NCBI RefSeq assembly: GCF_019880405.1
Contig: NZ_CP082269.1
Span: forward strand, 3,286,001 to 3,350,000
Direction: 5' to 3'
DNA: 64,000 bases
Origin: Enterobacter sp. C2
Lineage (GTDB): Bacteria > Pseudomonadota > Gammaproteobacteria > Enterobacterales > Enterobacteriaceae
The notes under the pieces are model-generated. The model did no database searches and was not told the origin of the DNA. It saw only the letters and a list, made by a program, of their open reading frames with translations. The position numbers and the translations under genes are program-made. Below, in pieces: positions 10,988 through 20,013 of the stretch (position 1 is the first letter of the stretch; every line of letters begins with the position of its first letter).

Positions 10988-11390
10988 GGACTCTCCTCAC
11001 CATCAGATAGATGGCGCTTTCCTGATGAATATCATGCAGCAGGCTGAGCAGCACGCGGCTCCACGTCTGCTGCTGCGGGGTCTGGACCACCAGCGCCCGG
11101 TCAAAGGCCGCGGCCAGCATCGCGATATGCGAATGGTCAACGACGATCTCGCCATACTTCGGCACCCCTGCCATCTTACGCCGGGCGTTGCTCCCCTCCT
11201 CCAGGGTGGCGATCCACGCCAGATAGTCCTCCCACGGGCAGGTTAGCGCCGCCTCCAGACAGTCAATCACCCCCAGGTGGTGACCTATGGCAAGGCTGTA
11301 GTAAACCACCTGCTGCGCCTCGGCGGGCGTGGCGTCGTTCTCATCGATAAACTTTCGGCTCAGCTGGCTGAAGACCACGGATTCACTCAT
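10980..11390 (-). CDS. hycH: HycH, formate hydrogenlyase assembly protein
   Basis: This 136-residue soluble protein matches the HycH family, which is needed for hydrogenase 3 maturation although its exact step is unsettled. There is no cofactor motif. The recognisable parts are the [21 protein letters not shown] start and a [20 protein letters not shown] end. It overlaps hycG by 4 bases and hycI by 8, so translational coupling within the operon is likely. Confidence 0.93.
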   Translation of the reverse strand: MSESVVFSQLSRKFIDENDATPAEAQQVVYYSLAIGHHLGVIDCLEAALTCPWEDYLAWIATLEEGSNARRKMAGVPKYGEIVVDHSHIAMLAAAFDRALVVQTPQQQTWSRVLLSLLHDIHQESAIYLMVRRVRD

Positions 11391-12154
11391 GAGATACGCG
11401 CCTCATCGACGACGGCGTTAAGGTGCGCCACGATCTCGTTCAGACGTGGATCGTCCTCTGCCGCCAGCCAGCGTACAACCTGGCCCTCACCCAGCGCCCG
11501 CAGGCGCAGGTAGTCGTCAGCGATCTCGCGCCCGTAGCGGTAGCCCGCCAGCCGCCGCGCCTCGCGATCGACGCGCACCCGCAGGGGCTGAACAATATCC
11601 TCATGCAGCAGCGTCGCCGGCTGGTTATCCTCTTCCCCTGGCAGGCGGGCATGAATTTTCTGCTCCAACAGCCCCAGCGCCATGGCAAAACCGTAGAGTG
11701 TCGCGGCGGGCGTCGGCGGACAGCCAGGAATGTAAACATCTACCGGAACGATTTTGTCGGTGCCGCCCCAGACGCAGTAGAGATCGTGGAAGATGCCGCC
11801 GCTGTTGCCGCACGCCCCGTAGGAGATGCAGATTTTTGGATCGGGGGCCGACTGCCAGGCCCGCAGCGCCGGAGAGCGCATCGCCCGGGTTACCGCCCCG
11901 GTAAACAGCAGGATGTCAGCGTGACGCGGAGACGGCACAACCTTGATACCAAAGCGTTCGGCGTCAAACAGCGGCGAAAGCGTGGCGAAGATCTCGATTT
12001 CGCAGCCGTTGCACCCTCCGCAGTCGACGCGGTAGACGTAAGCCGAGCGCTTGATCTTTTTCAGCAGCGAGGCTTTCATGCTGGCGATGGACTCCTCCAC
12101 CGTCATCGGCACGGGAATGCCGTTGGCGTCGCGCGGTCCCAGTAAATTGCTCAT
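11387..12154 (-). CDS. hycG: HycG, hydrogenase 3 small subunit (NuoB-like)
   Basis: HycG holds the [4Fe-4S] cluster next to the NiFe subunit HycE and passes electrons to protons. The 255 residues include the paired-cysteine motif [15 protein letters not shown] and a later [12 protein letters not shown] and [10 protein letters not shown] segment that complete the cluster ligands, as in NuoB and other group 4 hydrogenases. The length equals E. coli HycG. Its start codon meets the hycF stop and its end overlaps hycH by 4 bases. Confidence 0.96.
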   Translation of the reverse strand: MSNLLGPRDANGIPVPMTVEESIASMKASLLKKIKRSAYVYRVDCGGCNGCEIEIFATLSPLFDAERFGIKVVPSPRHADILLFTGAVTRAMRSPALRAWQSAPDPKICISYGACGNSGGIFHDLYCVWGGTDKIVPVDVYIPGCPPTPAATLYGFAMALGLLEQKIHARLPGEEDNQPATLLHEDIVQPLRVRVDREARRLAGYRYGREIADDYLRLRALGEGQVVRWLAAEDDPRLNEIVAHLNAVVDEARIS

Positions 12155-12696
12155 CAGCTGGCCTCCTGCATATGGCGGGTAAGTTCAATGCGATCGGACG
12201 ACACCAGGCACTTCTGCCGCTTGCACGCCGGACAGGTTTCGAAGCCTTCGCGATGATGTTCCGCCCGTCTGTCACCGTTATGTGCCAGCAGCGCAATGGC
12301 GTAGTCGATCTCTTTCTGCACCGCAAAAGGCCGCTCGCAAACGCGGCAGTGGCACAGGTCAAAGTGCGACTGTTGTAAAAAATCCTCTTTCTTCCACACC
12401 GCCAGCTCATACTCCTGAGAGAGCGTAATCGCCGCCGTGGGGCAGACCTCTTCACAGCGCCCGCAGAAGATGCAGCGCCCAAGGTTAAACTGCCAGGCCT
12501 GTTCGCTGCTCGCCAGCAGGGTCTCTACCGACAGCGCATTAGAGGGACAAGCGTTGACGCAGGCCGCACAGCCAATGCACTGGCGGGGATTGTGCTGCGG
12601 CTTGCCGCGAAAGTGCTTATCCACCTCGATAGGCGCCAGCGGATAGGACGCGGTGGGCGTGCCGGTCTTGATCACTTTTTTGATAAAGGTAAACAT
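12154..12696 (-). CDS. hycF: HycF, formate hydrogenlyase ferredoxin-type subunit (NuoI-like)
   Basis: HycF carries two [4Fe-4S] clusters in the peripheral arm that relays electrons from HycB to HycG. The clusters are seen as [13 protein letters not shown] and [14 protein letters not shown] cysteine-rich tail ([10 protein letters not shown], and [10 protein letters not shown]) probably binds a further metal. The 180 residues match the E. coli length. It sits 9 bases after hycE and abuts hycG. Confidence 0.95.
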   Translation of the reverse strand: MFTFIKKVIKTGTPTASYPLAPIEVDKHFRGKPQHNPRQCIGCAACVNACPSNALSVETLLASSEQAWQFNLGRCIFCGRCEEVCPTAAITLSQEYELAVWKKEDFLQQSHFDLCHCRVCERPFAVQKEIDYAIALLAHNGDRRAEHHREGFETCPACKRQKCLVSSDRIELTRHMQEAS

Positions 12697-12705
12697 GGCG
12701 ACTCC

Positions 12706-14415
12706 TTATTTCAGCGGCGAGTTTTTACGCTCAATGCCGTAGCGCTCAAGCTCTTTGTACGGCACGACCTTGCTCTTCTTCTTGCGCACGTCCACCACCG
12801 TCATACGGTCAGTGCAGGAGTAGCAGGGGTCGAGGCTACCGATGATCAGCGGCGCGTCGGAGACGGTATTGCCGCGCAGCATATAGCGCAGGGTCGGCCA
12901 GTTGGCGTAGGTCGCCGCCCGGCAGCGCCAGCGGTAGAGCTTCTGGTTATCCCCGGTCATGCTCCAGTGGATATCATCCCCGCGCGGCGCTTCGGCAAAG
13001 CCAAGAGCAAAGCGGTTGGGAATATAGGTGAAGCCCTCTACCATCAGCGGGCCGCCGGGCAGGTTATCCAGCCCGAACTCGATCATATTCAGGGCCGTGA
13101 GCACCTCGTTAATGCGCACCTTGAGGCGGGAAATAACGTCGCAGCCTTGCTCGCTGTGCACCTCTACCGGCAGCAGGCCGTAGCCGACAAAGGGGTGATC
13201 GGCGCGGGTATCCCGGGCGTGACCGCTGGCGCGCACCATCGGGCCGACGTTGCTGAAGTCGCGGGCGATCTGCGGATCGAGACGGCCAATTCCTACCGTG
13301 CGCTGCTCAATATTCGGCGTGCTCATCAGGACGTCCACCAGCTCCTGCACGTCGCGGCGCATCTGGCGGGCAAGCTGACGGGTCTGGATCATGTCCTCTT
13401 TCAGCATATCGCGACGAATGCCGCCGATCAGGTTCAGACCGTAGGTTTTACGTGCCCCGGTAAGGATCTCCGCCATCTTCATAGAGGTCTCACGCACGCG
13501 GAAGAACTGCATAAAGCCGGAGTCGAAGCCGACGAAGTGGCAGGCCAGGCCAAGGTTCAGCAGGTGGCTGTGCAGCCGCTCCACCTCCAGCAGAATGGCG
13601 CGGATCATCTGGGCGCGTTCCGGCACCACGATGCCCATCGCGTTCTCTACCGAAGTGGTATACGCGGTGCTGTGGGCGAAGCCGCAGATGCCGCAGACGC
13701 GATCCGACAGGAAGGTCACCTCGTTGTAGCCCATGCGGGTCTCCGCCAGCTTCTCCATACCGCGATGGACGTAGAAGAGGCGGTAGTCGGCGTCGATAAT
13801 GTTCTCCCCATCGACAAACAGGCGGAAGTGACCCGGCTCATCGGAGGTGACGTGCAGCGGGCCAATCGGCACCACGTTGTTCTTTTTGCTGCCCAGCTCG
13901 TTAATGAACTCGTAGGTTTCGCTGTCGGTGGTCGGCGCGGGACGCTGACGGTAGTCCATGCTGTCTTTGCGCAGCGGGTAGAGCTCATCCGGCCAGTCAT
14001 CCGGCAGCACCAGACGACGCTCGTCCGGCAGGCCAACCGGGATCAGGCCGTACATATCGCGCACCTCACGCTCGCCCCAGACAGCGGCAGGCACGCGCGG
14101 CGTCACCGACGGGAACTCCAGCGTGTTGGCGTCAACTTCCACGCGCACGGTGATCCAGCATTTGGTGCCCTGCTCCATCGACAGCACGTAGTAGACGGCA
14201 TAGCGGCCGCAGAGCTGGCGCTCGTCGTTGCCAAATAGCACCGACAGCCAGCCCCCCTGCTGGTAGTAGAGATACTCCACCACCTCCGGCAGGGCGTTCA
14301 CCTTCACGGTAATGGTCAGCTGATCGCGGGTCTGCCAGGCTTCATCCAGCACCGCGCCGGGAATGGCCTGATGCAGCGCCGCCAGGTAGTGCTGACCCAA
14401 TTTTTCTTCAGACAT
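12706..14415 (-). CDS. hycE: HycE, hydrogenase 3 large subunit precursor
   Basis: HycE holds the NiFe active site that makes H2 in formate hydrogenlyase. The 569 residues fuse an N-terminal NuoC-like part to a NuoD-like catalytic part, the same length as in E. coli. The nickel ligands are in DRVCGICGFAH and in DPCYSCTDR (C531 and C534). HycI should cut after R537 and release a 32-residue tail ending KNSPLK. I set the start at MSEEKLGQHY, as in E. coli; the frame is open for 31 more codons upstream, but those overlap hycD and look unrelated. Confidence 0.97.
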   Translation of the reverse strand: MSEEKLGQHYLAALHQAIPGAVLDEAWQTRDQLTITVKVNALPEVVEYLYYQQGGWLSVLFGNDERQLCGRYAVYYVLSMEQGTKCWITVRVEVDANTLEFPSVTPRVPAAVWGEREVRDMYGLIPVGLPDERRLVLPDDWPDELYPLRKDSMDYRQRPAPTTDSETYEFINELGSKKNNVVPIGPLHVTSDEPGHFRLFVDGENIIDADYRLFYVHRGMEKLAETRMGYNEVTFLSDRVCGICGFAHSTAYTTSVENAMGIVVPERAQMIRAILLEVERLHSHLLNLGLACHFVGFDSGFMQFFRVRETSMKMAEILTGARKTYGLNLIGGIRRDMLKEDMIQTRQLARQMRRDVQELVDVLMSTPNIEQRTVGIGRLDPQIARDFSNVGPMVRASGHARDTRADHPFVGYGLLPVEVHSEQGCDVISRLKVRINEVLTALNMIEFGLDNLPGGPLMVEGFTYIPNRFALGFAEAPRGDDIHWSMTGDNQKLYRWRCRAATYANWPTLRYMLRGNTVSDAPLIIGSLDPCYSCTDRMTVVDVRKKKSKVVPYKELERYGIERKNSPLK

Positions 14416-14432
14416 GTTCAAACTCTCTTTCA

Positions 14433-15356
14433 TCACGCCGCCAGCAAGGAGACGAAGGCTAAAAATGCAAAGCCAAACCCGGCCCAGGTCACGCGGGAGG
14501 TCGCGCAAAAGCGCAGCCGCGCCATACTGTTCTCAAACAGGGCAATCACCAGCACGCCCAGCACCAGCTTGACGACGGCCACCACCAGCGCCAGCAGCAG
14601 GCCGCCTGCGCTAAAGACCACCATCTGCCCCCACGGCAGGAAGAGGCCAACGAACAGCTGCAATACCACCAGCTGTTTAAGGCTGATGCCCCACTTCAGC
14701 AGGGCAAAGCCGCAGCCGCTGTACTCGGTCAGCGGGCCTTCCTGCAGCTCCTGCTCCGCCTCGGCGAGATCGAACGGCAGCTTGCCCATTTCGATAAAGG
14801 TGGCGAAGGCGCAGGCGCAGAGCGCCAGCAGGAGCGGAATGCTACGCTCAACGGGCCAGGACCAGAGCGTGGCGGTCATGGTGCTGATATGGGTCGAACC
14901 CGCCACCAGCGCCACAACCCACAGGCCGAGAAGCAGGATCGGCTCTACTAATACGCCGAGCATCGCCTCACGGCTGGCCCCGAGGCCGGTAAAGGGGCTG
15001 CCGGTATCGAGCCCGGCGATGGCAAAGAAGAAGCGGGCAATGGCGAAGAGGTAGATCAGGGTGATGAGATCCCCCAGCGCCGGCAGCGGCGAGGCCACGG
15101 TCACCACCGGCAGCGCGGTGGCGATGGTCAGCATCACGCCGATCATCACAAAAGGCATCAGGCGGAATACCCAGCTGGCATCCGCCGGAGCGACGCTTTG
15201 CCGGCCCAGCAGCTTGATCAGATCCCGGTACTCTTGCAATACCCCTGGGCCACGGCGGTTATGCAGGCGGGCGCGAGCGACGCGGCTTATCCCGGCCAGC
15301 AGCGGCGCAAAGGCAAAGAGCACCAGCGCCTGAAGTAACGGATAGAGAACGCTCAT
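14433..15356 (-). CDS. hycD: HycD, formate hydrogenlyase membrane subunit (NuoH-like)
   Basis: This 307-residue integral membrane subunit anchors the hydrogenase arm to the membrane, in the position NuoH takes in complex I. About eight hydrophobic helices are visible. The conserved loop RRGPGVLQEYRDLIKLLGRQ lies near the N-terminus and the PFDLAEAEQELQEGP acidic motif in the second half. It follows hycC by 2 bases. Confidence 0.95.
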   Translation of the reverse strand: MSVLYPLLQALVLFAFAPLLAGISRVARARLHNRRGPGVLQEYRDLIKLLGRQSVAPADASWVFRLMPFVMIGVMLTIATALPVVTVASPLPALGDLITLIYLFAIARFFFAIAGLDTGSPFTGLGASREAMLGVLVEPILLLGLWVVALVAGSTHISTMTATLWSWPVERSIPLLLALCACAFATFIEMGKLPFDLAEAEQELQEGPLTEYSGCGFALLKWGISLKQLVVLQLFVGLFLPWGQMVVFSAGGLLLALVVAVVKLVLGVLVIALFENSMARLRFCATSRVTWAGFGFAFLAFVSLLAA

Positions 15357-15358
15357 GT

Positions 15359-17185
15359 TCAGGCTCCTCGTGAAATAACAATAACCACCAGCACCGCCAG
15401 CTCGACCAGCGCCAGACGGCGAACCAGCGCCGGGGCAGCACGCTGCCAGACCGGCATCAGCGCCACCGGGTTGAGCCGCTTACGCAGACCCAGCACCGGC
15501 GCAAAGGCCTCTTTCACTGGCATCGCGAAACCGTGGGCGGTGATAACCATCGACTGTTCATGCTCGTAGCCACACGCCCAGGCCGTACCGCGCGAGCGCG
15601 ACGGCAGGCGGCGGCCTTTGAACAGCATCATGATGATGAACGGCAGCAGCGGGCAGGCAATCAGCAGCAGGGTAATCATCGGCTGCGAGACGACGCTTGC
15701 GGTGGCGAGCGGTAACGGCACCGCGGCGGAGAGCAGCGGCAGCAGCCACGGCGAGGCCACGCCACCGATGAGGCAGCACACCGCCAGGCCAACGACCGAG
15801 GCGGTCATCAGCCACGGCGCGCGGCGGGCGTTGGCGGCTTCCGGCGTACGCGGCGCGCCGAGGAAGGTGACACCATAAACCTTGGCCATGCACATCACCG
15901 CCAGCGCGCCGGTGATCGCCAGCCCCACCGCCAGCAGCGGGCCGAGCAGGCGGGCGATAAAGAGATCGCTGCCGCTTAAGGCGAAAAAGCCCTGGTAGAT
16001 CACCCACTCACCGGCAAAGCCGTTCAGCGGCGGCAGCCCGGCCATCGCCATCAGCCCGACCAGCATCATCAGAGAGATAACCGGCATCCGTTTGCCGATG
16101 CCGCCAAGCTTCTCAATGTCGCGATGGCCGGTCGTGAACCAGACACTGCCCGCGCCCAGCAGCAGCAGGGTCTTAAACAGGCTGTGGTTGATCAGGTGAT
16201 AGAGACCGCCCACCAGTCCCAGCGCAATCAGCGCGGGCTGACGGAGGGCTATCCCAGTCAGGCCTGCGCCGAGGCCCAGCAGAATAATGCCGATATTTTC
16301 CAGGGTGTGGTACGCCAGCAGGCGCTGAATGTTGTGCTCCATCAGGGCGTAGAGGCCGCCGACAAACGCGGTCACCGCCCCCAGCAGCAGCAGGCTGAGG
16401 CCCCACCACAGCGGCATGGCCTGCCCGGCCAGCAGCGGCAGGACAAAGAGGCCAAACAGCCCGACCTTCATCACCACGCCGGAGAAGAGCGCCGCCGCAG
16501 GCGCATCGGCCCCGGCATGCGCCTGGGGTACCCAGCCGTGCAGAGGGATAATTCCCGCCAGCATGCCGAACCCCACCAGCCAGAGCAGCCAGACCGCCGT
16601 CCCCGGCCCCTCTTCAACGAAGCGCGTCGCGAGACCAGCGATCTCCAGCGTGCCGTAACGCTGCCACAGCAGCCAGCAGGCGGCGGCCAGCAGCAGCGTC
16701 CCAACGCGGCCCAGGGTAAACCACAGCTTGCCGGACTGCGCGCAGCCGGTAAGAAACGCGCCGCACAGCGCCATGATCTCTGCCATCACCACCAGGGTAA
16801 GCAGATCGCTGGCGACGAGAGTGCAGACCGCCGCCGCCATCAGTAGATTGACCAGCAGGCCGTTGACCTTCACCCGCGCATGTCGGTGCCACGCCACGTT
16901 ATACAGGCTGATAAAAAACCCAGGCAGGGCGATAGCCAGCAGCCAGACGGCGTTGAGCGGTGCCAGGCGGATCAGCTGAGGCAGATAAAGCACGGCGCTC
17001 TCGCCGCTTGCCGTCCTGCCGGTTAACAGTCCGGCAGCCACGTCGATCACCATCCCACAGGCCACCGCTCCGCCAACGCCGGCCAGCAAGCCGCTTAAGC
17101 CGCGATGAAACGAAAAAAGCAGCGCCAGCACCGCCGCCGCAACAAACAGCAGCACGGCCAGGTCGATCAGCATAAACGCGCTCAT
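15359..17185 (-). CDS. hycC: HycC, formate hydrogenlyase antiporter-like membrane subunit
   Basis: HycC is the large membrane subunit related to NuoL/NuoM/Mrp antiporter subunits and may translocate ions. The 608 residues form many hydrophobic helices, including the antiporter family segments LHGWVPQAHAGADAPAAALFSG, LLAYHTLENIGIILLGLG and NHSLFKTLLLLGAGSV. The length matches E. coli HycC. It overlaps hycB by 4 bases and is followed directly by hycD. Confidence 0.96.
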   Translation of the reverse strand: MSAFMLIDLAVLLFVAAAVLALLFSFHRGLSGLLAGVGGAVACGMVIDVAAGLLTGRTASGESAVLYLPQLIRLAPLNAVWLLAIALPGFFISLYNVAWHRHARVKVNGLLVNLLMAAAVCTLVASDLLTLVVMAEIMALCGAFLTGCAQSGKLWFTLGRVGTLLLAAACWLLWQRYGTLEIAGLATRFVEEGPGTAVWLLWLVGFGMLAGIIPLHGWVPQAHAGADAPAAALFSGVVMKVGLFGLFVLPLLAGQAMPLWWGLSLLLLGAVTAFVGGLYALMEHNIQRLLAYHTLENIGIILLGLGAGLTGIALRQPALIALGLVGGLYHLINHSLFKTLLLLGAGSVWFTTGHRDIEKLGGIGKRMPVISLMMLVGLMAMAGLPPLNGFAGEWVIYQGFFALSGSDLFIARLLGPLLAVGLAITGALAVMCMAKVYGVTFLGAPRTPEAANARRAPWLMTASVVGLAVCCLIGGVASPWLLPLLSAAVPLPLATASVVSQPMITLLLIACPLLPFIIMMLFKGRRLPSRSRGTAWACGYEHEQSMVITAHGFAMPVKEAFAPVLGLRKRLNPVALMPVWQRAAPALVRRLALVELAVLVVIVISRGA

Positions 17186-17787
17186 TTCGCGCCTCCTTGC
17201 AGGTTGAGCAGCGAGAGGTCGCCATAGTCGCCGTTGAGGGTCAGCTCGCGCTTGCGTTTGCTGGCTCGGGCGATATCCAGCGAATTCACCATCCGCAGCG
17301 CGCCGGTTGGGCAGGTGCGAATGCAGGCCGGTCCGCTCTCATCGAAATCGCAGAGATCGCACTTCACCGCCACGGCGCGTACGCCTGGCACCCAGTCCAG
17401 CAGGGAGCTGACGCGTGCAGGGGCCGGCGGCGCGGGGGGCGCTTTCGGTGAATTGGCGTTAGCCGGAATATGCAGCGGGCGGCTGCCGCTCATCTCAATC
17501 GCGCCGAAAGGACAGGCGATTGCGCACAGCTTGCAGCTCACGCACAGGCTCTCATTGAGCTGTACCGCCCCCTCTACGCGATTGATGGCGTTCACCGGGC
17601 AAACCCCGGCGCAGGGCGCATCCTCACAGTGGTGACAAAGCTGCGGGGCAGACTCTTTCGCGCTGCGCATCACGCTCAGGCGGGGCATTGATTGCAGCCC
17701 GTGCTGGCGGTGCGTCTCTGAGCAGGCTGCTTCACAGGTGTGGCAGCCGATACAGAGCGTAGCGTCAGCAATAACAAAACGATTCAC
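17182..17787 (-). CDS. hycB: HycB, formate hydrogenlyase electron-transfer ferredoxin subunit
   Basis: HycB docks FdhF to the membrane arm and takes its electrons through four [4Fe-4S] clusters. In the 201 residues the cysteine motifs run CIGCHTCEAAC, CHHCEDAPCAGVC, CVSCKLCAIAC and CDLC...CIRTC. It is related to hydN about 11 kb away. It is the first structural gene after hycA. The 80-base gap to hycA contains FhlA-like palindromic sequence. Confidence 0.95.
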   Translation of the reverse strand: MNRFVIADATLCIGCHTCEAACSETHRQHGLQSMPRLSVMRSAKESAPQLCHHCEDAPCAGVCPVNAINRVEGAVQLNESLCVSCKLCAIACPFGAIEMSGSRPLHIPANANSPKAPPAPPAPARVSSLLDWVPGVRAVAVKCDLCDFDESGPACIRTCPTGALRMVNSLDIARASKRKRELTLNGDYGDLSLLNLQGGAK

Positions 17788-17804
17788 CGGACACTCCTCA
17801 GGTG

Positions 17805-17856
17805 GTCATTTTTGACGAAATCGTGCCGACGGTCTGTCATTTCGACACCCCTCGAC
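17805..17856. promoter_or_regulatory. Candidate FhlA-binding region between hycA and hycB
   Basis: The short gap between hycA and hycB holds the inverted repeat GTCATTTTTGAC (17805-17816) and TGTCATTTCGACA (17835-17847), then another CGACA. E. coli FhlA is known to bind in this same hycA-hycB gap. I see no convincing sigma-54 promoter here, only a weak GGCACG half site. Confidence 0.5.
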
Positions 17857-17867
17857 ACGGCAGGCAT

Positions 17868-18335
17868 TCAGGCCACCGAGGCCTGGGCGGATTGGTTGAC
17901 GAGCTGGCGGAGATCGACCGGCGTATCCTGCTGAATTGCCGCATACAGGCCGTTGTAAACCGGACCGATCTTCTCTAAGTAGTGCTCCAGCACCTCGGCG
18001 CGGTCGCGGTTATTGATCCGGCCATCAATGCGGCCATCCTGCGCCAGCTGGGCCTCGGCAATCAGCAGCTGCTCGCCGCCGTTCTTGCTCTCCACCAGAT
18101 AGTGGATGGTATGGCTGTTAAAGCCGTCCGCCAGGGCGACGGTAATAAGGAAGTGCTCGAACAGCACAAAGCAGAGATCCCGCTCCGGCGCGCAGTACAT
18201 GCCGTGATGCAGGTGGGCTTTGGACAGCGTAATGCCCTGAACCAGCGAGTTGCAGTAAGCCTGCCACTCCTCTTGCAGGCGATGGTGCCGTTCGGCAATG
18301 AAGTCAGCTTTTTCGCTAATTTCCCAAATGGTCAT
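17868..18335 (-). CDS. hycA: HycA, negative modulator of the formate/FhlA regulon
   Basis: HycA counteracts FhlA and so damps formate hydrogenlyase expression. The 155 residues match E. coli HycA (153) in length and in parts such as the MTIWEISEKADFIAERHHRL start. No DNA-binding motif is evident, which fits a protein that acts on FhlA rather than on DNA. It is the first gene of the hyc operon, downstream of a close sigma-54 promoter match at 18371-18386. The C-terminal 15 residues, rich in Q/N/S/A, look poorly conserved. Confidence 0.93.
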   Translation of the reverse strand: MTIWEISEKADFIAERHHRLQEEWQAYCNSLVQGITLSKAHLHHGMYCAPERDLCFVLFEHFLITVALADGFNSHTIHYLVESKNGGEQLLIAEAQLAQDGRIDGRINNRDRAEVLEHYLEKIGPVYNGLYAAIQQDTPVDLRQLVNQSAQASVA

Positions 18336-18370
18336 TTCAGGTTACCCGGTTAGTTGTGACCAGCCCATAT

Positions 18371-18386
18371 AGCACTTTCCATGCCA
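18371..18386 (-). promoter_or_regulatory. Sigma-54 promoter of the hyc operon
   Basis: The minus strand reads TGGCATGGAAAGTGCT, with GG and GC 10 bases apart as required for -24/-12 elements. It predicts a transcript start near 18360, about 25 bases before hycA. The matching hyp promoter lies on the other strand 100 bases away. Confidence 0.8.
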
Positions 18387-18391
18387 TTTTT

Positions 18392-18404
18392 TAATTTATT
18401 GATT
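18392..18404 (+). promoter_or_regulatory. IHF-binding consensus between hyc promoter and FhlA sites
   Basis: TAATTTATTGATT fits the IHF consensus YAANNNNTTGATW at every position and lies in an AT-rich run. It sits between the hyc promoter and the FhlA-like sites, where DNA bending would bring the activator to sigma-54 polymerase. E. coli hyc is known to use IHF in this way. Confidence 0.7.
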
Positions 18405-18429
18405 TTTAATGAAATTAATTGCGAGGCAG

Positions 18430-18472
18430 TGTCATTTCGTCAGCGTCGACATCGTCAGTAACGTCGTTTTCG
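18430..18472. promoter_or_regulatory. FhlA upstream activating region shared by hyc and hyp operons
   Basis: Several TGTC/CGTC-type half sites are packed here: TGTCATTTCGTCA, CGTCGACATCGTCAG and ACGTCGTTTTCG. In E. coli the activator FhlA binds this hyc-hyp interval and drives both operons. The exact boundaries of the bound sites are inferred. Confidence 0.6.
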
Positions 18473-18477
18473 TTGGC

Positions 18478-18493
18478 TGGCACCGTTATTGCA
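18478..18493 (+). promoter_or_regulatory. Sigma-54 promoter of the hyp operon
   Basis: TGGCACCGTTATTGCA matches the sigma-54 consensus TGGCAC-N5-TTGCA exactly. It predicts a start near 18504, about 20 bases before the hypA ATG. Confidence 0.88.
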
Positions 18494-18523
18494 TTACCGG
18501 CGCAGTGGATCACGGGAGGCCCT

Positions 18524-18874
18524 ATGCACGAAATTACCCTATGCCAGCGGGCGCTGGAGCTTATTGAACAGCAGGCGGCGGCGCGCGGCGCACGGCGGGT
18601 GACCGGCGTATGGCTGAAGATAGGGGCGTTCTCCTGCGTGGAGAGCAGCGCCCTCACCTTCTGCTTTGAACTGGTATGCCGGGGCACCGTGGCGGAAGGC
18701 TGCACGCTGCACCTCGACGAGCAGCAGGCGGAGTGCTGGTGCGAATCCTGCCAGCAGTATGTGACCCTGCTGAGCCAGCGGGTGCGTCGCTGTCCCCAGT
18801 GCCAGAGCGATATGTTGCAGATCGTGGCCGACGACGGCCTGCAGATCCAGCGACTCGAAATTGAACAGGAGTAG
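18524..18874 (+). CDS. hypA: HypA, nickel chaperone for hydrogenase maturation
   Basis: HypA delivers Ni2+ to the hydrogenase 3 precursor together with HypB and SlyD. The start MHEITLCQRALELIEQQ gives 116 residues, the usual length; His2 is the conserved nickel ligand. The zinc site is made by two CxxC pairs, CESCQQ and CPQCQS, separated by about a dozen residues. GGGAGG precedes the chosen ATG. An in-frame ATG 105 bases upstream lies before the sigma-54 promoter and is rejected. hypB follows after 3 bases. Confidence 0.96.
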   Translation: MHEITLCQRALELIEQQAAARGARRVTGVWLKIGAFSCVESSALTFCFELVCRGTVAEGCTLHLDEQQAECWCESCQQYVTLLSQRVRRCPQCQSDMLQIVADDGLQIQRLEIEQE

Positions 18875-18877
18875 ACT

Positions 18878-19750
18878 ATGTGTAGTACCTGCGGCTGCGG
18901 CGAAGGCAATCTCTATATCGAGGGCGACGAACACCGCCCCCACTCGCCATTTCGCAGCGCCCCCTTTGCCCCTGCCCAGCGCAGCGGCCAGACGATTACC
19001 GGGGTGAAAACCTCATCCTTTACCCCCGCCCGGACGCCGGAAGGCGATCTCCACTACGGCCACGGCGCTGCCGGAACCCATGCGCCGGGCATGAGCCAGC
19101 GGCGCATGCTGGAGATCGAGATCGACGTCTTAGCTAAAAATAACCATCTCGCGGCGCGCAACCGCGCCCGCTTTGCCGCGAAGCAGCAGCTGGTGCTTAA
19201 TCTGGTCTCCAGCCCCGGCGCGGGTAAAACCACCCTGCTGAGCGAAACGCTGCTGCGCCTGAAAGGCAAGGCGTCTTGTGCGGTGATCGAGGGCGATCAG
19301 CAAACCGTTAACGACGCAGCGCGCATCCGCGCCACCGGCACTCCGGCCATTCAGGTCAATACCGGTAAAGGCTGCCATCTGGACGCGCAGATGATCGCCG
19401 ACGCCGCCCCGCGCCTGCCGCTGGCAAACGGCGGGATCCTGTTTATCGAAAACGTCGGCAACCTGGTCTGCCCCGCCAGCTTCGATCTTGGTGAGCGACA
19501 CAAGGTAGCGGTGCTGTCGGTCACCGAAGGGGAAGACAAGCCGCTCAAATATCCGCATATGTTTGCCGCCGCCTCGCTGATGTTGCTCAACAAAATCGAC
19601 CTGCTGCCGTATCTCCATTTTGACGTGGAAAAATGCCTCGCCAGCGCCAGGGCGGTGAACCCGGACATTGAGATTATCCAGCTCTCAGCCACCAGCGGAG
19701 AAGGCATGGATCAGTGGCTGGCCTGGCTGGAGGCGCAGCCATGTGCATAG
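18878..19750 (+). CDS. hypB: HypB, GTPase for nickel insertion
   Basis: HypB is a cytoplasmic SIMIBI-class GTPase that drives nickel delivery with HypA. The 290 residues start with the CSTCGCGEG nickel-binding N-terminus seen in E. coli. The P-loop is SSPGAGKTT, followed by [21 protein letters not shown] and the NKIDLL specificity motif. The linker is not histidine-rich, so it is not a nickel-storage type. Its stop overlaps the hypC start by 10 bases. Confidence 0.97.
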   Translation: MCSTCGCGEGNLYIEGDEHRPHSPFRSAPFAPAQRSGQTITGVKTSSFTPARTPEGDLHYGHGAAGTHAPGMSQRRMLEIEIDVLAKNNHLAARNRARFAAKQQLVLNLVSSPGAGKTTLLSETLLRLKGKASCAVIEGDQQTVNDAARIRATGTPAIQVNTGKGCHLDAQMIADAAPRLPLANGGILFIENVGNLVCPASFDLGERHKVAVLSVTEGEDKPLKYPHMFAAASLMLLNKIDLLPYLHFDVEKCLASARAVNPDIEIIQLSATSGEGMDQWLAWLEAQPCA

Positions 19751-20013
19751 GCGTACCGGGACAGATCAGCGTTATCGACGGGCTCCAGGCGAAGGTTGAG
19801 GTGTGCGGCATCCAGCGCGACGTCGATTTGACCCTGGTGGGCAGCGTGGATGAGTCCGGCGGCTCCCGCCTCGGCCAGTGGGTGCTGGTCCACGTCGGCT
19901 TCGCCATGAGCGTGATCGACGAAGCAGAGGCCCGCGACACTCTGGCGGCGCTGCAAAACATGTTTGACGTCGAGCCGGACGTCGGCGCGCTGCTGTATGG
20001 GGAGAACGCCTGA
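19741..20013 (+). CDS. hypC: HypC, hydrogenase maturation chaperone
   Basis: HypC carries the Fe(CN)2CO unit made with HypD and HypE to the large subunit. The start at MCIGVPGQI gives 90 residues with the essential second-position cysteine. The ATG lies inside the end of hypB, whose sequence supplies the ribosome site (GGAGG about 8 bases upstream), and the stop overlaps hypD. In-frame sequence upstream belongs to another frame of hypB. Confidence 0.96.
   Translation: MCIGVPGQISVIDGLQAKVEVCGIQRDVDLTLVGSVDESGGSRLGQWVLVHVGFAMSVIDEAEARDTLAALQNMFDVEPDVGALLYGENA

Noticed and set aside
12592-14238. 548-residue plus-strand open frame opposite hycE
   Set aside because: Same cause: the hycE frame is the real gene and the mirror frame has no recognisable motif.
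17820-17835. Sigma-54 promoter between hycA and hycB
   Set aside because: Only the GGCACG half is good; the -12 part does not match, so it is not listed as a promoter.
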